Position numbers and translations under genes: made by a program
Shown: positions 25,201-34,507 of the stretch, piece after piece
How positions within the stretch are numbered: position 1 is the first letter of the stretch
Layout of the letters: each line of letters begins with the position of its first letter
DNA from: Rhodospirillaceae bacterium
GTDB taxonomy: Bacteria; Pseudomonadota; Alphaproteobacteria; Rhodospirillales; Rhodospirillaceae
Assembly: GCA_020852595.1 (NCBI GenBank)
Contig: JADZAK010000017.1
Span: 1-61,751, forward strand
DNA length: 61,751 nucleotides
Direction of reading: 5' to 3'
Notes under the pieces: generated by a model
Databases searched by the model: none
Seen by the model: only the letters and a program-made list of their open reading frames with translations
What the model was told of the DNA's origin: nothing

Positions 25201-27732
25201 ATGCGGATTACCTGTCCGAGCTGCGCCTCCCATTTTGAGCTGCCCAGTGAGCTTCTTGGCAAGAAGGGCCGGGCGCTGAAGTGCGCCACCTGCCAGCATT
25301 CCTGGTATCAGGCGGCGCAGGTGGAATCGCTCGACCTCGCCGCGGTGATGGGTGAGGACTATGCGGCCGAAGCCGCGCCCGGACAGGCCGTGAGCGCGCA
25401 AGCCGGCGCGCAGGCTGCAAGGCCGCAACTGCAGCAGGCGCAGCAGCGCGCGCAACAGCAGCGCGCGGCCCAAGGCGGCATTCAGCGCGTGCCGGCAATT
25501 CCCAATGCGCAAGCCGCCGCGCAGAACGCCCGCAACCTTCTCGCCAATGCGCTCGGCGCCGTGGAAGGTCAGCGCGGCGGCGTGCAAGCCGGCGCGCTTG
25601 GCGCGCCGCGCGAGTCCGGCCGCAATGTGCAGGCCGCGCCGCTGCGTCAGCACCAGCCTCATCCCCACACGCAGATGCCGGGCTCGCCGCCTGTTCCTCC
25701 GGGCGCGGTGTCGATGATGTCGCGGCGTAATCAGTTCCAGCAGCGCCCGAATCCAGGGTCCGGCGCGCCGACCACGGCGCAGTCGTGGTTTGCCGGCACG
25801 GCCCGTGCGCCGGGCGGCCAGCAACAGCAGCCGCAGCCCGGGGTGCAGGGCGCGCCCGGCGCTCAGCCTCAGGCCGCCGCGGTCCTGGCCGGCCAGGCGC
25901 CGCGCGGTGGGCAGCCGTCTCCGAATGCGCCCGGTCAGGGCGCCGTTTCGTGGATGCAGCAGCCCGGCGGTCAACAACAGATGCCTCAGGCGGCCCCCAT
26001 CGGCATGGCCGGCGCTCACGCCGGTCCGGGCGCGGCGCCCCTGCCGGGCCAATCGATGCGCGGCCAGGCCGGGTCGGCGCCCGCGCCGGGTCAGGCCGCC
26101 GTTTCTTGGATGAACCCTCAAGGCCAGATCGTGCCGCCCGGAACGCCCGGCGCCGTTCCTGTCGCCGTACCGGGTATGCCTCTCGGCGGTGTGCCCCCTG
26201 GGATGCCCCCCGGGATGCCTCCGGGAATGCCCCCGGGAATGCAAGGTGGCCCCATGGGCGCCATGGGTGGGCCCGGCGCCAATGTCATGGCCGCCGCACT
26301 CGGCGCTCCCAATTCTCCGGCGCAGGCCCAGGCGGCCGCGCTGCCCGGCCAGTCCATGCGCGGTCAGGCCGGCGCGGCGGCCGCGCCCGGTCAGGCCGCG
26401 GTCTCGTGGATGCAACAGCCGGGCGTTCACCAGCAGATGCCCCAGGGCGCGCCAATCGGTATGCCCGGCGCCAACGCCGCGCCCGGCGCCGCACCGCTGC
26501 CCGGACAGTCCATGCGCGGTCCGGCTGCGCAGGCGCCCGGCGAAGCGGCGGTCTCCTGGATGAAACCCGGCGCGCAAGGCGCGCCCGGCGCTCCCGGTCA
26601 ATCGATGATGGACCGGGGCTTGCCCGCTGGACCCGGCGCTGCGGCGGTCTCGCAGCTCTCCAATGAAATTATCGCGCCCGGCCAGGGCGCGCACTCTCTC
26701 CTCGATGGCTCCCAGATCGCCCCGGGCGCTCCGGGGCAGTCGATGCTCGATCACGCCGGTGCGTCCGGCGGCCCGGGTGTCGCCGCCGCCCCCGCCGCCG
26801 CTGCCGGCGCGCAGCCCGGCCAATCGATGATGGACGCAGGCGCGAGCGGCGGTCCCGGCGCCGGGCCTCAGGCCGCTGCGGCTGCCGCCGCCGCCGCGGG
26901 CGAAGACACCGAAGCGCCCGGCGAGACCGGCGCGAGCGGCGGTCCCGGTGCAGGGCCCGGCGGGAAAAAAGCCGAGGCGGAACTCGTGGCCGGCGCGGCC
27001 GGCGGCCCCAAGGCCGCGGGTGAACTCAAGACGGACCCCGCCAAGAAAAAGGACCCCGGCGCGTCCGGCGGGCCGGGCGCCAACAGCGCCGCCGCGGAGG
27101 CGGCCGCGTCCGGCGCGGATGAGGAAGAAGAACTCGTCGATCCCGACGCCGACCGTCCCAATTTCGGCTCGTCCGCGGACGACGAAGACGCCGCCGAGAA
27201 CGCCGAAGAGGACGCCGACGACGGCTTCGCGCAGGTGGCTTCGCGCGCCGGCGGCGGTCCGGTGACGCCGGTGAAGATCAGAAAACCGCTCGATCCCGCC
27301 TACACGACCGCCATCATGATGGCGGGTTTCGTGGGGATCATCCTCGCCACGCTGTGGTTCGCGCGCGCCGAACTGGCCAAGCTCGTGCCGCAGATCCAGG
27401 CGCTCTACGATAAAGTCGGGGTGGAAGCGCCGAAACCGGGTGACGGTCTCAGTATCGCGGAATCGTCAAAGCGCCTGCAGCGCATCGGCGGCATCGAAAC
27501 GCTCGTGGTGCGCGGTTATGTGGCCAACATCGGCGATATCCCGCGTACGGTGCCGGGCGTGCGCCTCGAGCTCTACAATGAAAAGCGGGAAGTCATTCAA
27601 GCTGAAGCCGCGAATGCGCCGGCGGCGCTGCTCGACCCGGCCGCGTCGGCCGAGTTTGAAATTCGCATGAAGCTGCCGCAGCTCAATCTGGCAAAGGGCG
27701 GCTACGCCGTTGTTTGGGATCTTCCACAGTAA
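25201..27732 (+). CDS. Zinc-ribbon (MJ0042) membrane protein with long Pro/Gly/Ala/Gln repeat linker and DUF3426-like C-terminus
   Basis: An 843-residue protein. Residues 1-38 are an MJ0042-type zinc ribbon with C5, C8, C28 and C31. Residues about 60-640 are a low-complexity linker with PGQxAVSWM, PGQSM and GASGGPG repeats, a PPGM run (332-347) and a duplicated unit of about 62 residues (243-306 and 395-456). An acidic stretch (about 640-680) leads to one transmembrane helix (about 703-722, TAIMMAGFVGIILATLWFA). The last 120 residues form a beta-rich domain (LQRIGGIETLVVRGYVANIGD..., FEIRMKLPQL) like DUF3426, so the C-terminus should be periplasmic. Zinc ribbon plus DUF3426 is a known pairing; a linker this long is not usual. 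Function unknown. Confidence 0.85.
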   Translation: MRITCPSCASHFELPSELLGKKGRALKCATCQHSWYQAAQVESLDLAAVMGEDYAAEAAPGQAVSAQAGAQAARPQLQQAQQRAQQQRAAQGGIQRVPAIPNAQAAAQNARNLLANALGAVEGQRGGVQAGALGAPRESGRNVQAAPLRQHQPHPHTQMPGSPPVPPGAVSMMSRRNQFQQRPNPGSGAPTTAQSWFAGTARAPGGQQQQPQPGVQGAPGAQPQAAAVLAGQAPRGGQPSPNAPGQGAVSWMQQPGGQQQMPQAAPIGMAGAHAGPGAAPLPGQSMRGQAGSAPAPGQAAVSWMNPQGQIVPPGTPGAVPVAVPGMPLGGVPPGMPPGMPPGMPPGMQGGPMGAMGGPGANVMAAALGAPNSPAQAQAAALPGQSMRGQAGAAAAPGQAAVSWMQQPGVHQQMPQGAPIGMPGANAAPGAAPLPGQSMRGPAAQAPGEAAVSWMKPGAQGAPGAPGQSMMDRGLPAGPGAAAVSQLSNEIIAPGQGAHSLLDGSQIAPGAPGQSMLDHAGASGGPGVAAAPAAAAGAQPGQSMMDAGASGGPGAGPQAAAAAAAAAGEDTEAPGETGASGGPGAGPGGKKAEAELVAGAAGGPKAAGELKTDPAKKKDPGASGGPGANSAAAEAAASGADEEEELVDPDADRPNFGSSADDEDAAENAEEDADDGFAQVASRAGGGPVTPVKIRKPLDPAYTTAIMMAGFVGIILATLWFARAELAKLVPQIQALYDKVGVEAPKPGDGLSIAESSKRLQRIGGIETLVVRGYVANIGDIPRTVPGVRLELYNEKREVIQAEAANAPAALLDPAASAEFEIRMKLPQLNLAKGGYAVVWDLPQ
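25927..26568 (+). repeat. Internal coding repeats of the zinc-ribbon protein
   Basis: Two diverged copies of a roughly 62-64 codon unit (25927-26118 and 26383-26568) share PGQ-AVSWMQQPG--QQMPQ-APIGM-GA followed by PGAAPLPGQSMRG. Between them lie four PPGM tetrapeptides (codons 332-347). The PGQSM motif recurs further on as PGQSMMD and PGQSMLD, and GASGGPG recurs at least four times after this block. The repeats look like products of slippage and unequal recombination. Confidence 0.8.
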
Positions 27733-27733
27733 A

Positions 27734-30283
27734 TCAGAACTGCTTCATCAAGCGGCGCAGATAGTCCTGCTCGGCGGCGGGACGCGTGCGGTCGCTCGCC
27801 CGGTTGCGGATCTCTTCCAGGATGGCGCGCACGCGCTGCGCCATGCCGGCGGTGTCCGGTTCACGCGGCACGCCGCCTTCCACTTCGTCGCCGCCCGAGC
27901 GGCCCTGACCGCCCTGCTGCTTGTAGCGGATCTGTCCCATCTCGAGCTGCGCGAGACCGCCCAGGCCCTCGTCGAACAGCGCCTCGGCCATCTGGCGCGC
28001 GGCTTCCGACATGCCGTCTTCAAGTGACGAGAGCGCCTTGCCCTGCTGATCGACGCCCTGTTTCCAGGCGCCGGCGCGCAGCGCGCCCTCGGCCTGGCGC
28101 ATGGCGGCCGCGGAGTCCTCAAGACCTTCCGAGCTCTGCCCGGTCATCTGCTCCATCTGCTTCATCAGGCTCTCGAGCTGCTGGCGGATATCTTCCTGGC
28201 TCTGGGCCGCGCTCTTCGCCGCGGCGTCGCCGTTCTGCCCCTGCTGCTGTTGGCCTTGCGGACTGCCTTGCTGATTGCCCTGCTGGGGGCTTTGCCCCTG
28301 GTTCCCGGCCTGCTGCGATTGGTTCTGGCGCTGCGGGCCCTGTTGCCCCTGTTGCTCGCGCTGGGCCTGCTTGAAGTTCTTATCCAGAAGCTCGGACTGC
28401 TTCTTGGCCAACTCGCGCATTTCTTGCAGCATGCGTTCGGCCGCCTGCACTTGCTGGCTGTTCTGCTGATTGCCGGCGGAATTGTTGCGCAGGTCATCCA
28501 GTTCCGCCTGCAACTCGGCGAACGCCTTCTTCGCGTCGTCGTTCGAGCCCATCTGCGTCAGCTGGCGCAGTTGTTCGGCGAGCTGGGCGATATCCGCCGA
28601 GCGCTGGGCGTTGTCTTCCTTGGCGCTGAAGCTCGATTTCTGGTTACCGCCATTCTCGTTCACGGCCTGTTGATATTCCTCGACCGCCTGCTGCAGCTCG
28701 CTCACCAGCTTGTCGATTTCCTCCTGCGAGGCGCCGCGTTCGATGGCGTTGCGCAGCGCCTGCTCGGCGGCGCGCAGGCGTTGTTCGGCCACCGCGACGT
28801 TACCGTCCTCGATGCGCACGGCGGAATTCCACAGGAGCTCGGGTGTCGATTGCGCGGCCTGGCCGGGCGTTTCCTCGGTGAAGCGGAAGCGCGTTGTCGA
28901 CAGCGCGAGATGAACCAGGGGGTCGGCGCCGAAGCTTTTCGGATCGCTGAGGATCTTGTTCACCGCTTCGAGCGCCGGCGGCACGGCGTCCTTCGGGTTC
29001 ACGAACAGGCCCTTGCGCACGCGCGCGAGTTCGCGCGCCACCGGATGGGTGAACACGCGCTCCGGCAGCGTGGCTTCAAAGACATCGCTCTGGCCCGTCA
29101 GGCCGGCGACGTCCGTCGCCACGAGCTGCACGCTCACCTTCATGCCCGCCCACGGCAGCGCCGTGAGATCGTTCAGCGAACTTTGCTGGATGTCCTTCGG
29201 CGAGAACGGCGGCAGTTGGATCGGGACCTCGATGGGCTTGGCCGCTTCGCCGCTCGGCACGCGGTGCAGAACCGCTTTCAAGCTCGCGACGCCGTAGTCG
29301 TCCTTGGCGTCATAGTCGATGCGGAAGCGCCACCGCGCGCCCTGGTTCGGCGTGGTGGTGAACCCGACCGTGGGCGGCTTGTCGCCGATCCAGTTCACGT
29401 CCCAGCCGGCGATGGTGCGCGCGCCGCTCTTGATCTCGAGGCGGTCCGTCTCCGTGATCGCCATCTCACCGCGCTGGCTTTGATCGGCGAGGCGATCGAG
29501 CTTGAATCTGTCGTCGTCCAGCACAAGCGAGGCATCGCGCGTGGCGCCGGTCACCATCACCAGGGCCTTGCTGCCCGCGGGGATGTCCAGCGTGTCCGGG
29601 GCCTTGGTGCCCGCGGGCGCCGGCAGTTCGATGTAAAGCGGCGAGCGGTTGGTGTAGGCGGGCGGGGTGATCCACAGTTTCACGGCGGCGGTGCCGGCGT
29701 CGTCGCCGAGGAACGGCAGGACGCCGCGCAGGAGCCGGTCGTTCACATGACCCCAGGCGCTCGCGAAACCGATGGCCAGCGCCAGCACCACCGCGGCGCG
29801 CGCCGCGAAGCGGTCGCGGCCCGCGACGCCGGGCGCGGGACCCGCGCTCCGCAGCCGGTCGAGATCGTCCTTTGCGCGGCGCTGGTGCAAACGCCAGAGC
29901 AATTGCTGAATGGCGTTGGAGCCGGCGGCGAGCGAATCTTCAACGGTCGTCAGCGGCCGGTGCTTGACCGGGGACAGCGTCTCGAGGCGCACGCGCGCCT
30001 CGAGACGCGTCGGCCAGGCGAAGTCCTTGAGGTGGCGCGCGGCCAGATAAGCGATGCCGGCCGCGGCGGCCAGCAGCACCGCGATATGCGCGGCGATCGG
30101 AAGCGCCGGCAAAAGATCGGTGAGGACGGCGGCGACGAAGAGGCCGATCAGCGCCGCGCTCACCCACAGGCGCGCCCACAGCCGCTCCCACGCCAGCGCG
30201 AGCCACGCCAGCGCCAGCCGGCGCCGGATGGTCAGATCCTCGCGTACGTTGAGGGACAGGTTCTCAGGCTCATCGGACTGCAT
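27734..30283 (-). CDS. TIGR02302 / DUF4175 family membrane protein
   Basis: An 849-residue protein with two N-terminal transmembrane helices (about 38-56 and 62-82), a third at about 165-183, a beta-rich periplasmic region (VKLWITPPAYTNRSPLYIELPAP...) and a long helical, Gln-rich coiled-coil region (about 560-800) containing QQGQQGPQRQ- and QQGNQQGSPQGQQQQG-type runs. It matches the alphaproteobacterial TIGR02302 (DUF4175) family, whose function is not known. It ends the argH-lptM-lysA leftward group, with 71 bp between it and lysA, and its stop lies 1 bp from that of the zinc-ribbon protein. Confidence 0.88.
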   Translation of the reverse strand: MQSDEPENLSLNVREDLTIRRRLALAWLALAWERLWARLWVSAALIGLFVAAVLTDLLPALPIAAHIAVLLAAAAGIAYLAARHLKDFAWPTRLEARVRLETLSPVKHRPLTTVEDSLAAGSNAIQQLLWRLHQRRAKDDLDRLRSAGPAPGVAGRDRFAARAAVVLALAIGFASAWGHVNDRLLRGVLPFLGDDAGTAAVKLWITPPAYTNRSPLYIELPAPAGTKAPDTLDIPAGSKALVMVTGATRDASLVLDDDRFKLDRLADQSQRGEMAITETDRLEIKSGARTIAGWDVNWIGDKPPTVGFTTTPNQGARWRFRIDYDAKDDYGVASLKAVLHRVPSGEAAKPIEVPIQLPPFSPKDIQQSSLNDLTALPWAGMKVSVQLVATDVAGLTGQSDVFEATLPERVFTHPVARELARVRKGLFVNPKDAVPPALEAVNKILSDPKSFGADPLVHLALSTTRFRFTEETPGQAAQSTPELLWNSAVRIEDGNVAVAEQRLRAAEQALRNAIERGASQEEIDKLVSELQQAVEEYQQAVNENGGNQKSSFSAKEDNAQRSADIAQLAEQLRQLTQMGSNDDAKKAFAELQAELDDLRNNSAGNQQNSQQVQAAERMLQEMRELAKKQSELLDKNFKQAQREQQGQQGPQRQNQSQQAGNQGQSPQQGNQQGSPQGQQQQGQNGDAAAKSAAQSQEDIRQQLESLMKQMEQMTGQSSEGLEDSAAAMRQAEGALRAGAWKQGVDQQGKALSSLEDGMSEAARQMAEALFDEGLGGLAQLEMGQIRYKQQGGQGRSGGDEVEGGVPREPDTAGMAQRVRAILEEIRNRASDRTRPAAEQDYLRRLMKQF

Positions 30284-30354
30284 CCGGCCAGTCTATGGGT
30301 TTGACCGGGGGCGTTCAATGAAACCCCTGCAAGGTAAAAGGGCGTTTTCGGCCG

Positions 30355-31635
30355 TTACGACAGCCAGGGCGGCAGCTGCTCCAGGGCCATCATCTGGTCG
30401 AACGTGGGGCGTTTGCGCACCACGGCGAAGCTGTTGCCCTTCACCAGAACCTCGGGGATCAGGGGACGGGCGTTATAGGTCGAGGACATGACCGCGCCGT
30501 AGGCGCCCGCGGTCATGAAGGCGACCAGATCGCCGGTTTCAACCTCGGGCAACGGATAGTCCTGCGCGAACCGGTCGGCGGTTTCGCACACCGGCCCCAC
30601 CACGTCGATCGGGGCCAGGGCGGAGGCCATGGTGGAGGTTATGGTGCGCTCGTACACCGGCAGGATCTCGTGACGCGCGCCGTACATGGCCGGGCGGATC
30701 AGGTCGTTCATGGCGGCGTCCAGGATCATGAAGCGCCGGGTCGTTCCGTCCTTCAGCCCGATCACGCGCGAAACCATCACGCCCGCGTTGCCGACGATCA
30801 GGCGGCCGGGCTCGAACGTCAGCTTGCAGTTCAGCTCGCCCAGCGTGCGCTTCACCATCGCCGCGTAGTCCGCCGGCGACGGCGGCGGTTCGGCGCTGTG
30901 GTCGTACGGCACGCCCAGCCCGCCGCCCAGATCGAGGTGATCGATGGGAATGCCTTCCCCGCGCAGCATCAGCGCCAGGTCGCGCACGCGCAGGAACGCG
31001 GCCTCGAACGGCGCGAGGTTGGTGATCTGCGAGCCGATATGCACGGCGATGGCGCTTGGGACGATGCCCGGCAGCTCGCGCGCCTTGCGGTACAGCGCCG
31101 GCGCGAGAGTCCAATCGATGCCGAACTTGTCGTCTTTCCGGCCCGTCGAGATCTTGTCGTGCGTGCCGGCCGCCACATCCGGATTGACGCGCAAGGCCAC
31201 GCGCACCTTCTTGTTGAGTTGCGCGGCGGCCGCGCTGATACGGCGCAGTTCGTCCTCGGACTCGACGTTCATCTGGCCGACGCCCGTCGCCAGCGCGAGG
31301 CGGATTTCCGCGTCGGTCTTGCCGACGCCCGAGAACACGATCTTCGCCGCCGGCACTCCGGCTTTTAGCGCGATCTGGAGTTCGCCGCCCGACACCACGT
31401 CCGCGCCCGCGCCGATCTCAGCCAACGTCCGCACGACCGCGAGATTGCTGTTGGCCTTCATCGCGAAGCAGACGGTCACGTCCATCGTGCCGAAGGCGTC
31501 GCGGAACACGGCGTAGTGCCGCGTCATCGTGGCGTGCGAATAGCAATAAAACGGCGTGCCCACGTCCTTGGCGATCTGGGGCAGCGGGACGTCTTCGGCG
31601 TGCAGGACGCCGTTGGTGTAGGTGAAGTGGTGCAT
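30355..31635 (-). CDS. lysA: Diaminopimelate decarboxylase
   Basis: A 426-residue cytosolic PLP enzyme that makes L-lysine from meso-diaminopimelate. The Schiff-base lysine is K60 in CFAMKANSNLAV, followed by VSGGEL, HIGSQI, LDLGGGLG, the phosphate-binding EPGRLIVGNAG and the C-terminal GPVCETADRFAQD and GAYGAVMSSTYN motifs. Length is normal. It starts 11 bp after the LptM-like gene and belongs to the argH operon. Confidence 0.96.
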   Translation of the reverse strand: MHHFTYTNGVLHAEDVPLPQIAKDVGTPFYCYSHATMTRHYAVFRDAFGTMDVTVCFAMKANSNLAVVRTLAEIGAGADVVSGGELQIALKAGVPAAKIVFSGVGKTDAEIRLALATGVGQMNVESEDELRRISAAAAQLNKKVRVALRVNPDVAAGTHDKISTGRKDDKFGIDWTLAPALYRKARELPGIVPSAIAVHIGSQITNLAPFEAAFLRVRDLALMLRGEGIPIDHLDLGGGLGVPYDHSAEPPPSPADYAAMVKRTLGELNCKLTFEPGRLIVGNAGVMVSRVIGLKDGTTRRFMILDAAMNDLIRPAMYGARHEILPVYERTITSTMASALAPIDVVGPVCETADRFAQDYPLPEVETGDLVAFMTAGAYGAVMSSTYNARPLIPEVLVKGNSFAVVRKRPTFDQMMALEQLPPWLS

Positions 31636-31646
31636 GGCTCTAAATC

Positions 31647-31775
31647 TTATGGACGCGGATACGGCTGCGGATAGCTGGCGCCTTCAGGCACATCGAGCAG
31701 GCCTTTTTTGCCGCAGGCGGAAAGGCCGCCCAGCGCCAGGAGAAGGGCGAGGGCGAAAGCGCAATGTTTGATCAT
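31647..31775 (-). CDS. lptM: Small LptM/YifL-type lipoprotein
   Basis: A 42-residue lipoprotein, [20 protein letters not shown] followed by [12 protein letters not shown]. The lipobox LSAC places the lipidated Cys at 21, and CGKKG-L is the hallmark of LptM (YifL), which in enterobacteria helps assemble the LptD/LptE outer-membrane complex. Its ATG overlaps the argH stop by 4 bp (ATGA) and lysA follows after 11 bp; argH or lysA next to this tiny lipoprotein is a recurrent proteobacterial arrangement. AGGAAA lies upstream. Confidence 0.85.
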   Translation of the reverse strand: MIKHCAFALALLLALGGLSACGKKGLLDVPEGASYPQPYPRP

Positions 31776-33163
31776 TTTGCGTTTCCTAAAAAGCGTTCAC
31801 GCGCCGACTGTACCTGAGCGCGCACGTTTGCGGGAGCCGTCCCGCCGAAGCTGTCGCGGCTGGCGGCCGAAGCTTCCGCCGTCAAGACGTTGAAAACATC
31901 CGCGGTGATGCGCGGCTCCACGGTCTGCATGTCGGCGAGACCGAGCTCGGAGAGATCGCACCCCTTGCTTTCGGCCAGTTTCACGATCCGTCCTGTAACG
32001 TGGTGGGACTCGCGGAACGGCACGTTCAGCTTCCGGGTCACCCAGTCGGCGAGATCGGTCGCGGTGGTGAAGCCGGCGCCGGCGCTGGCTTTCATGCGCG
32101 CGGCCTGGGGCTTCAGATCCACGACCATGCCCGTCATTGCGGCCAGGCACAGCTCCAGGGTGTCGAAGGCGGCGAAGACGGCTTCCTTGTCTTCCTGCAT
32201 ATCCTTCGAATAGGTCAGCGGCAGGCCCTTCATCACCGTCAGCAGCGTGAACAGGCTGCCGAACACGCGGCCCGCCTTGGCGCGCACCAGTTCGGCGGCG
32301 TCGGGGTTGCGCTTCTGCGGCATCATCGAGCTGCCGGTGGAGAAAGCGTCCGAGAATTTGATGAAGCCGAACTGCGCGCTCGCCCAGATCACCATCTCCT
32401 CGGCGAAGCGCGACATGTGCGTCGACAGGATGCTGGCGGCGGCCAGGAATTCGATCGCGAAGTCGCGGTCCGACACGGCGTCCATGGAGTTCGCCATAGG
32501 ACGGTCGAAATCGAGGCTCGCGGCGGACATATGACGGTCGAGCGGGAAAGAGGTTCCCGCGATGGCGCCGGCGCCGAGCGGACATTCGTTGAGGCGCTTG
32601 CGCGCATCGGCGAAGCGCCCGCGATCGCGCCCGAACATTTCAACGTAAGCGAGCAGGTGATGGCCGAAAGTAACCGGCTGCGCGGCCTGGAGGTGCGTGA
32701 AGCCCGGCATGATCGTGCCGGCTTCGGCTTCGGCCTTGTCGATCAGCGCGCCCTGCAGCTTCTTGATCTCGTCGTCCACGGTATCGATGGCGGCGCGCAC
32801 CCACATGCGGAAGTCGGTGGCCACCTGATCGTTACGCGAACGCGCGGTATGTAACCGGCCGGCGGGCTCGCCGATCAGGTCCGAAAGGCGGCTCTCGATA
32901 TTCATGTGAACGTCTTCGAGGCTGCGTTTGAAGACGAAGGCGCCCGACGCGATATCCTTCTCGATCCGGGTCAGACCGCCCTGGATCGCTTCGCCGTCGG
33001 CCTTCGAAATGATCCCTTGCGCGACGAGCATGGAGCAGTGAGCGCGGCTGCCGCGCACGTCCTGCTTGGCAAGGCGCTGATCAAATCCAACGGAGGTGTT
33101 GATTTCCTCCATGATTGCAGAGGGGCCGGCGGCAAATCGCCCTCCCCACATCTTGCTTGTCAT
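31772..33163 (-). CDS. argH: Argininosuccinate lyase
   Basis: A 463-residue cytosolic enzyme that splits argininosuccinate into arginine and fumarate, the last arginine step. Family motifs: KMWGGRF at the start, [32 protein letters not shown], and the superfamily signature [12 protein letters not shown]. It is the first gene of the leftward group argH-lptM-lysA-TIGR02302 and diverges from the TlpA-like gene across 63 bp. Confidence 0.96.
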   Translation of the reverse strand: MTSKMWGGRFAAGPSAIMEEINTSVGFDQRLAKQDVRGSRAHCSMLVAQGIISKADGEAIQGGLTRIEKDIASGAFVFKRSLEDVHMNIESRLSDLIGEPAGRLHTARSRNDQVATDFRMWVRAAIDTVDDEIKKLQGALIDKAEAEAGTIMPGFTHLQAAQPVTFGHHLLAYVEMFGRDRGRFADARKRLNECPLGAGAIAGTSFPLDRHMSAASLDFDRPMANSMDAVSDRDFAIEFLAAASILSTHMSRFAEEMVIWASAQFGFIKFSDAFSTGSSMMPQKRNPDAAELVRAKAGRVFGSLFTLLTVMKGLPLTYSKDMQEDKEAVFAAFDTLELCLAAMTGMVVDLKPQAARMKASAGAGFTTATDLADWVTRKLNVPFRESHHVTGRIVKLAESKGCDLSELGLADMQTVEPRITADVFNVLTAEASAASRDSFGGTAPANVRAQVQSARERFLGNAK

Positions 33164-33226
33164 ATGTTAACCTTAGGTCTGAGGCCGCCGCTCGCCAGCC
33201 GGGCGCCGCCCACGTAGGGAGACGAT

Positions 33227-33820
33227 ATGAAAAGTGTAAAACGCTTCGGTTTCGCGCTGCCGGCCTTTGGTTTGGCGGTGATTATCACCGCCACGGCGCT
33301 GGTGGCAAGCCGTCCGGGCTTCCAGCCCGTGACGCCCGCGGCCGCGGCCGAATCGGAGAAAATCGATCCGAAGGATTTCATCTGGCACGAGAAGCCGGTT
33401 CCGGCCCCCGCGACCGTCTTCAAGGACGCCAAGGATGCGGGCAAGACCCTCAAGGACTTCGGCGGCAAGGTCCTGATCGTGAACTTCTGGGCCACCTGGT
33501 GCGCGCCTTGCGTGAAGGAAATGCCCGCCCTCGACCGCCTCAACGCCAAGCTCGGCGGCAAGGATTTTGAGGTGCTCGCGATCAACCAGGAGCGCAACGG
33601 CGCCAAGGTGGCCCCGCCTTTTGTCGAGAAACAGGGCTGGAAGCTGCCGCTCTATCTCGACACGGCCACGGGCTTTTACCGCGACGCCAAGCTGCGCGGT
33701 CTGCCGACCTCGATCATCATCGGCAAGAACGGCCAGGAGATCGGCCGCGTCGAGGGTGAAGTGGTGTGGGACAGCCCGGCGGTCGAGAAGATGGTTCAGG
33801 ACCTGATCAAGAAACCCTGA
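33227..33820 (+). CDS. TlpA-like membrane-anchored thioredoxin
   Basis: A 197-residue protein with an uncleaved N-terminal signal anchor or signal peptide (about 7-28) and a periplasmic thioredoxin fold. The redox motif is W91-C92-A-P-C95 in VNFWATWCAPCVKEMPAL, with the cis-Pro in LRGLPTSIIIG. TlpA/ResA-type proteins reduce disulfides in the periplasm, for example in cytochrome c or copper-site maturation. GGGAGA lies before the ATG. It is convergent with the PAP2 gene, with no gap. Confidence 0.92.
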   Translation: MKSVKRFGFALPAFGLAVIITATALVASRPGFQPVTPAAAAESEKIDPKDFIWHEKPVPAPATVFKDAKDAGKTLKDFGGKVLIVNFWATWCAPCVKEMPALDRLNAKLGGKDFEVLAINQERNGAKVAPPFVEKQGWKLPLYLDTATGFYRDAKLRGLPTSIIIGKNGQEIGRVEGEVVWDSPAVEKMVQDLIKKP

Positions 33821-34507
33821 TCAGGAGGACTTCATGAACCGGGGCTCGATCAGGGTCACGGACGTTCCATCTTTCGTGAACCAGCGCTGCCATAACAAGA
33901 CGGCCGCGAAAGCGATGAAGACGCTCGCGACCACGTCCGCGAGATAATGGGCGCCGACCACGATCCGGCTCATCGCGACCGCCGTCGCGATCGCCAGAAA
34001 CAGGGGCCGCAGCGGCGGAAACAGGAACGACAGCGCCAGCATCGCGGTCCAGATGGACTGCGTGTGGCCCGACGGGAAGCTGCTGTCGGCGATGCTGATG
34101 CCGCCGAAGGGCAGAAAATCGTTGGTGCCGCCGTCGAACAGGAATTTCGGCCGCTGACGCCCGAAGGCGAACTTCAGCACATTGATGAAAATGCCCGAGC
34201 TCGCCATGGACGCGATCATGAACAGCCACGCGCGCAGTTCCTTGCGCTTGCGCGCGGGGTCCGGCTGTTTTGCCTTCGCGCCGTGGCGGACAGCGGCGAG
34301 CGCCATTCCGATCAGGCACAGCGGATACCAGATGAGCCCGTTCGCGAAATCGGTGATGGCGGCGAAGAAGCCTACCCACGCCGTGCCCCGGTGCGCGTGG
34401 AAGAACTCCGCGATCGGGATATCGACCCACTGCATCAGCGCGGCCGCGGTGATCGCGGTCGCGACGCCCCACAGCGCCAGCGCGCGGTGTAAAGGATCCG
34501 ACATCAT
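33821..34507 (-). CDS. PAP2 superfamily membrane phosphatase
   Basis: A 228-residue multi-pass protein with the three PAP2 motifs: KFAFGRQRPKF, FPSGHTQ and SRIVVGAHYLADVV. Such enzymes remove phosphate from lipid phosphates such as undecaprenyl pyrophosphate, phosphatidic acid or lipid A. Its start overlaps the GT39 gene stop by 4 bp, so the two are co-translated. An in-frame second ATG follows at once. Confidence 0.88.
   Translation of the reverse strand: MMSDPLHRALALWGVATAITAAALMQWVDIPIAEFFHAHRGTAWVGFFAAITDFANGLIWYPLCLIGMALAAVRHGAKAKQPDPARKRKELRAWLFMIASMASSGIFINVLKFAFGRQRPKFLFDGGTNDFLPFGGISIADSSFPSGHTQSIWTAMLALSFLFPPLRPLFLAIATAVAMSRIVVGAHYLADVVASVFIAFAAVLLWQRWFTKDGTSVTLIEPRFMKSS

Noticed and set aside
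25165-26823. A 552-codon open frame opposite the zinc-ribbon protein
   Set aside because: The Arg/Gly/His-rich composition is explained by the GC-rich repeats on the coding strand; there is no ribosome site or recognisable domain.
28250-30304. A 684-codon open frame opposite the TIGR02302 gene
   Set aside because: It is a shadow frame without recognisable motifs, on the wrong strand for the operon.
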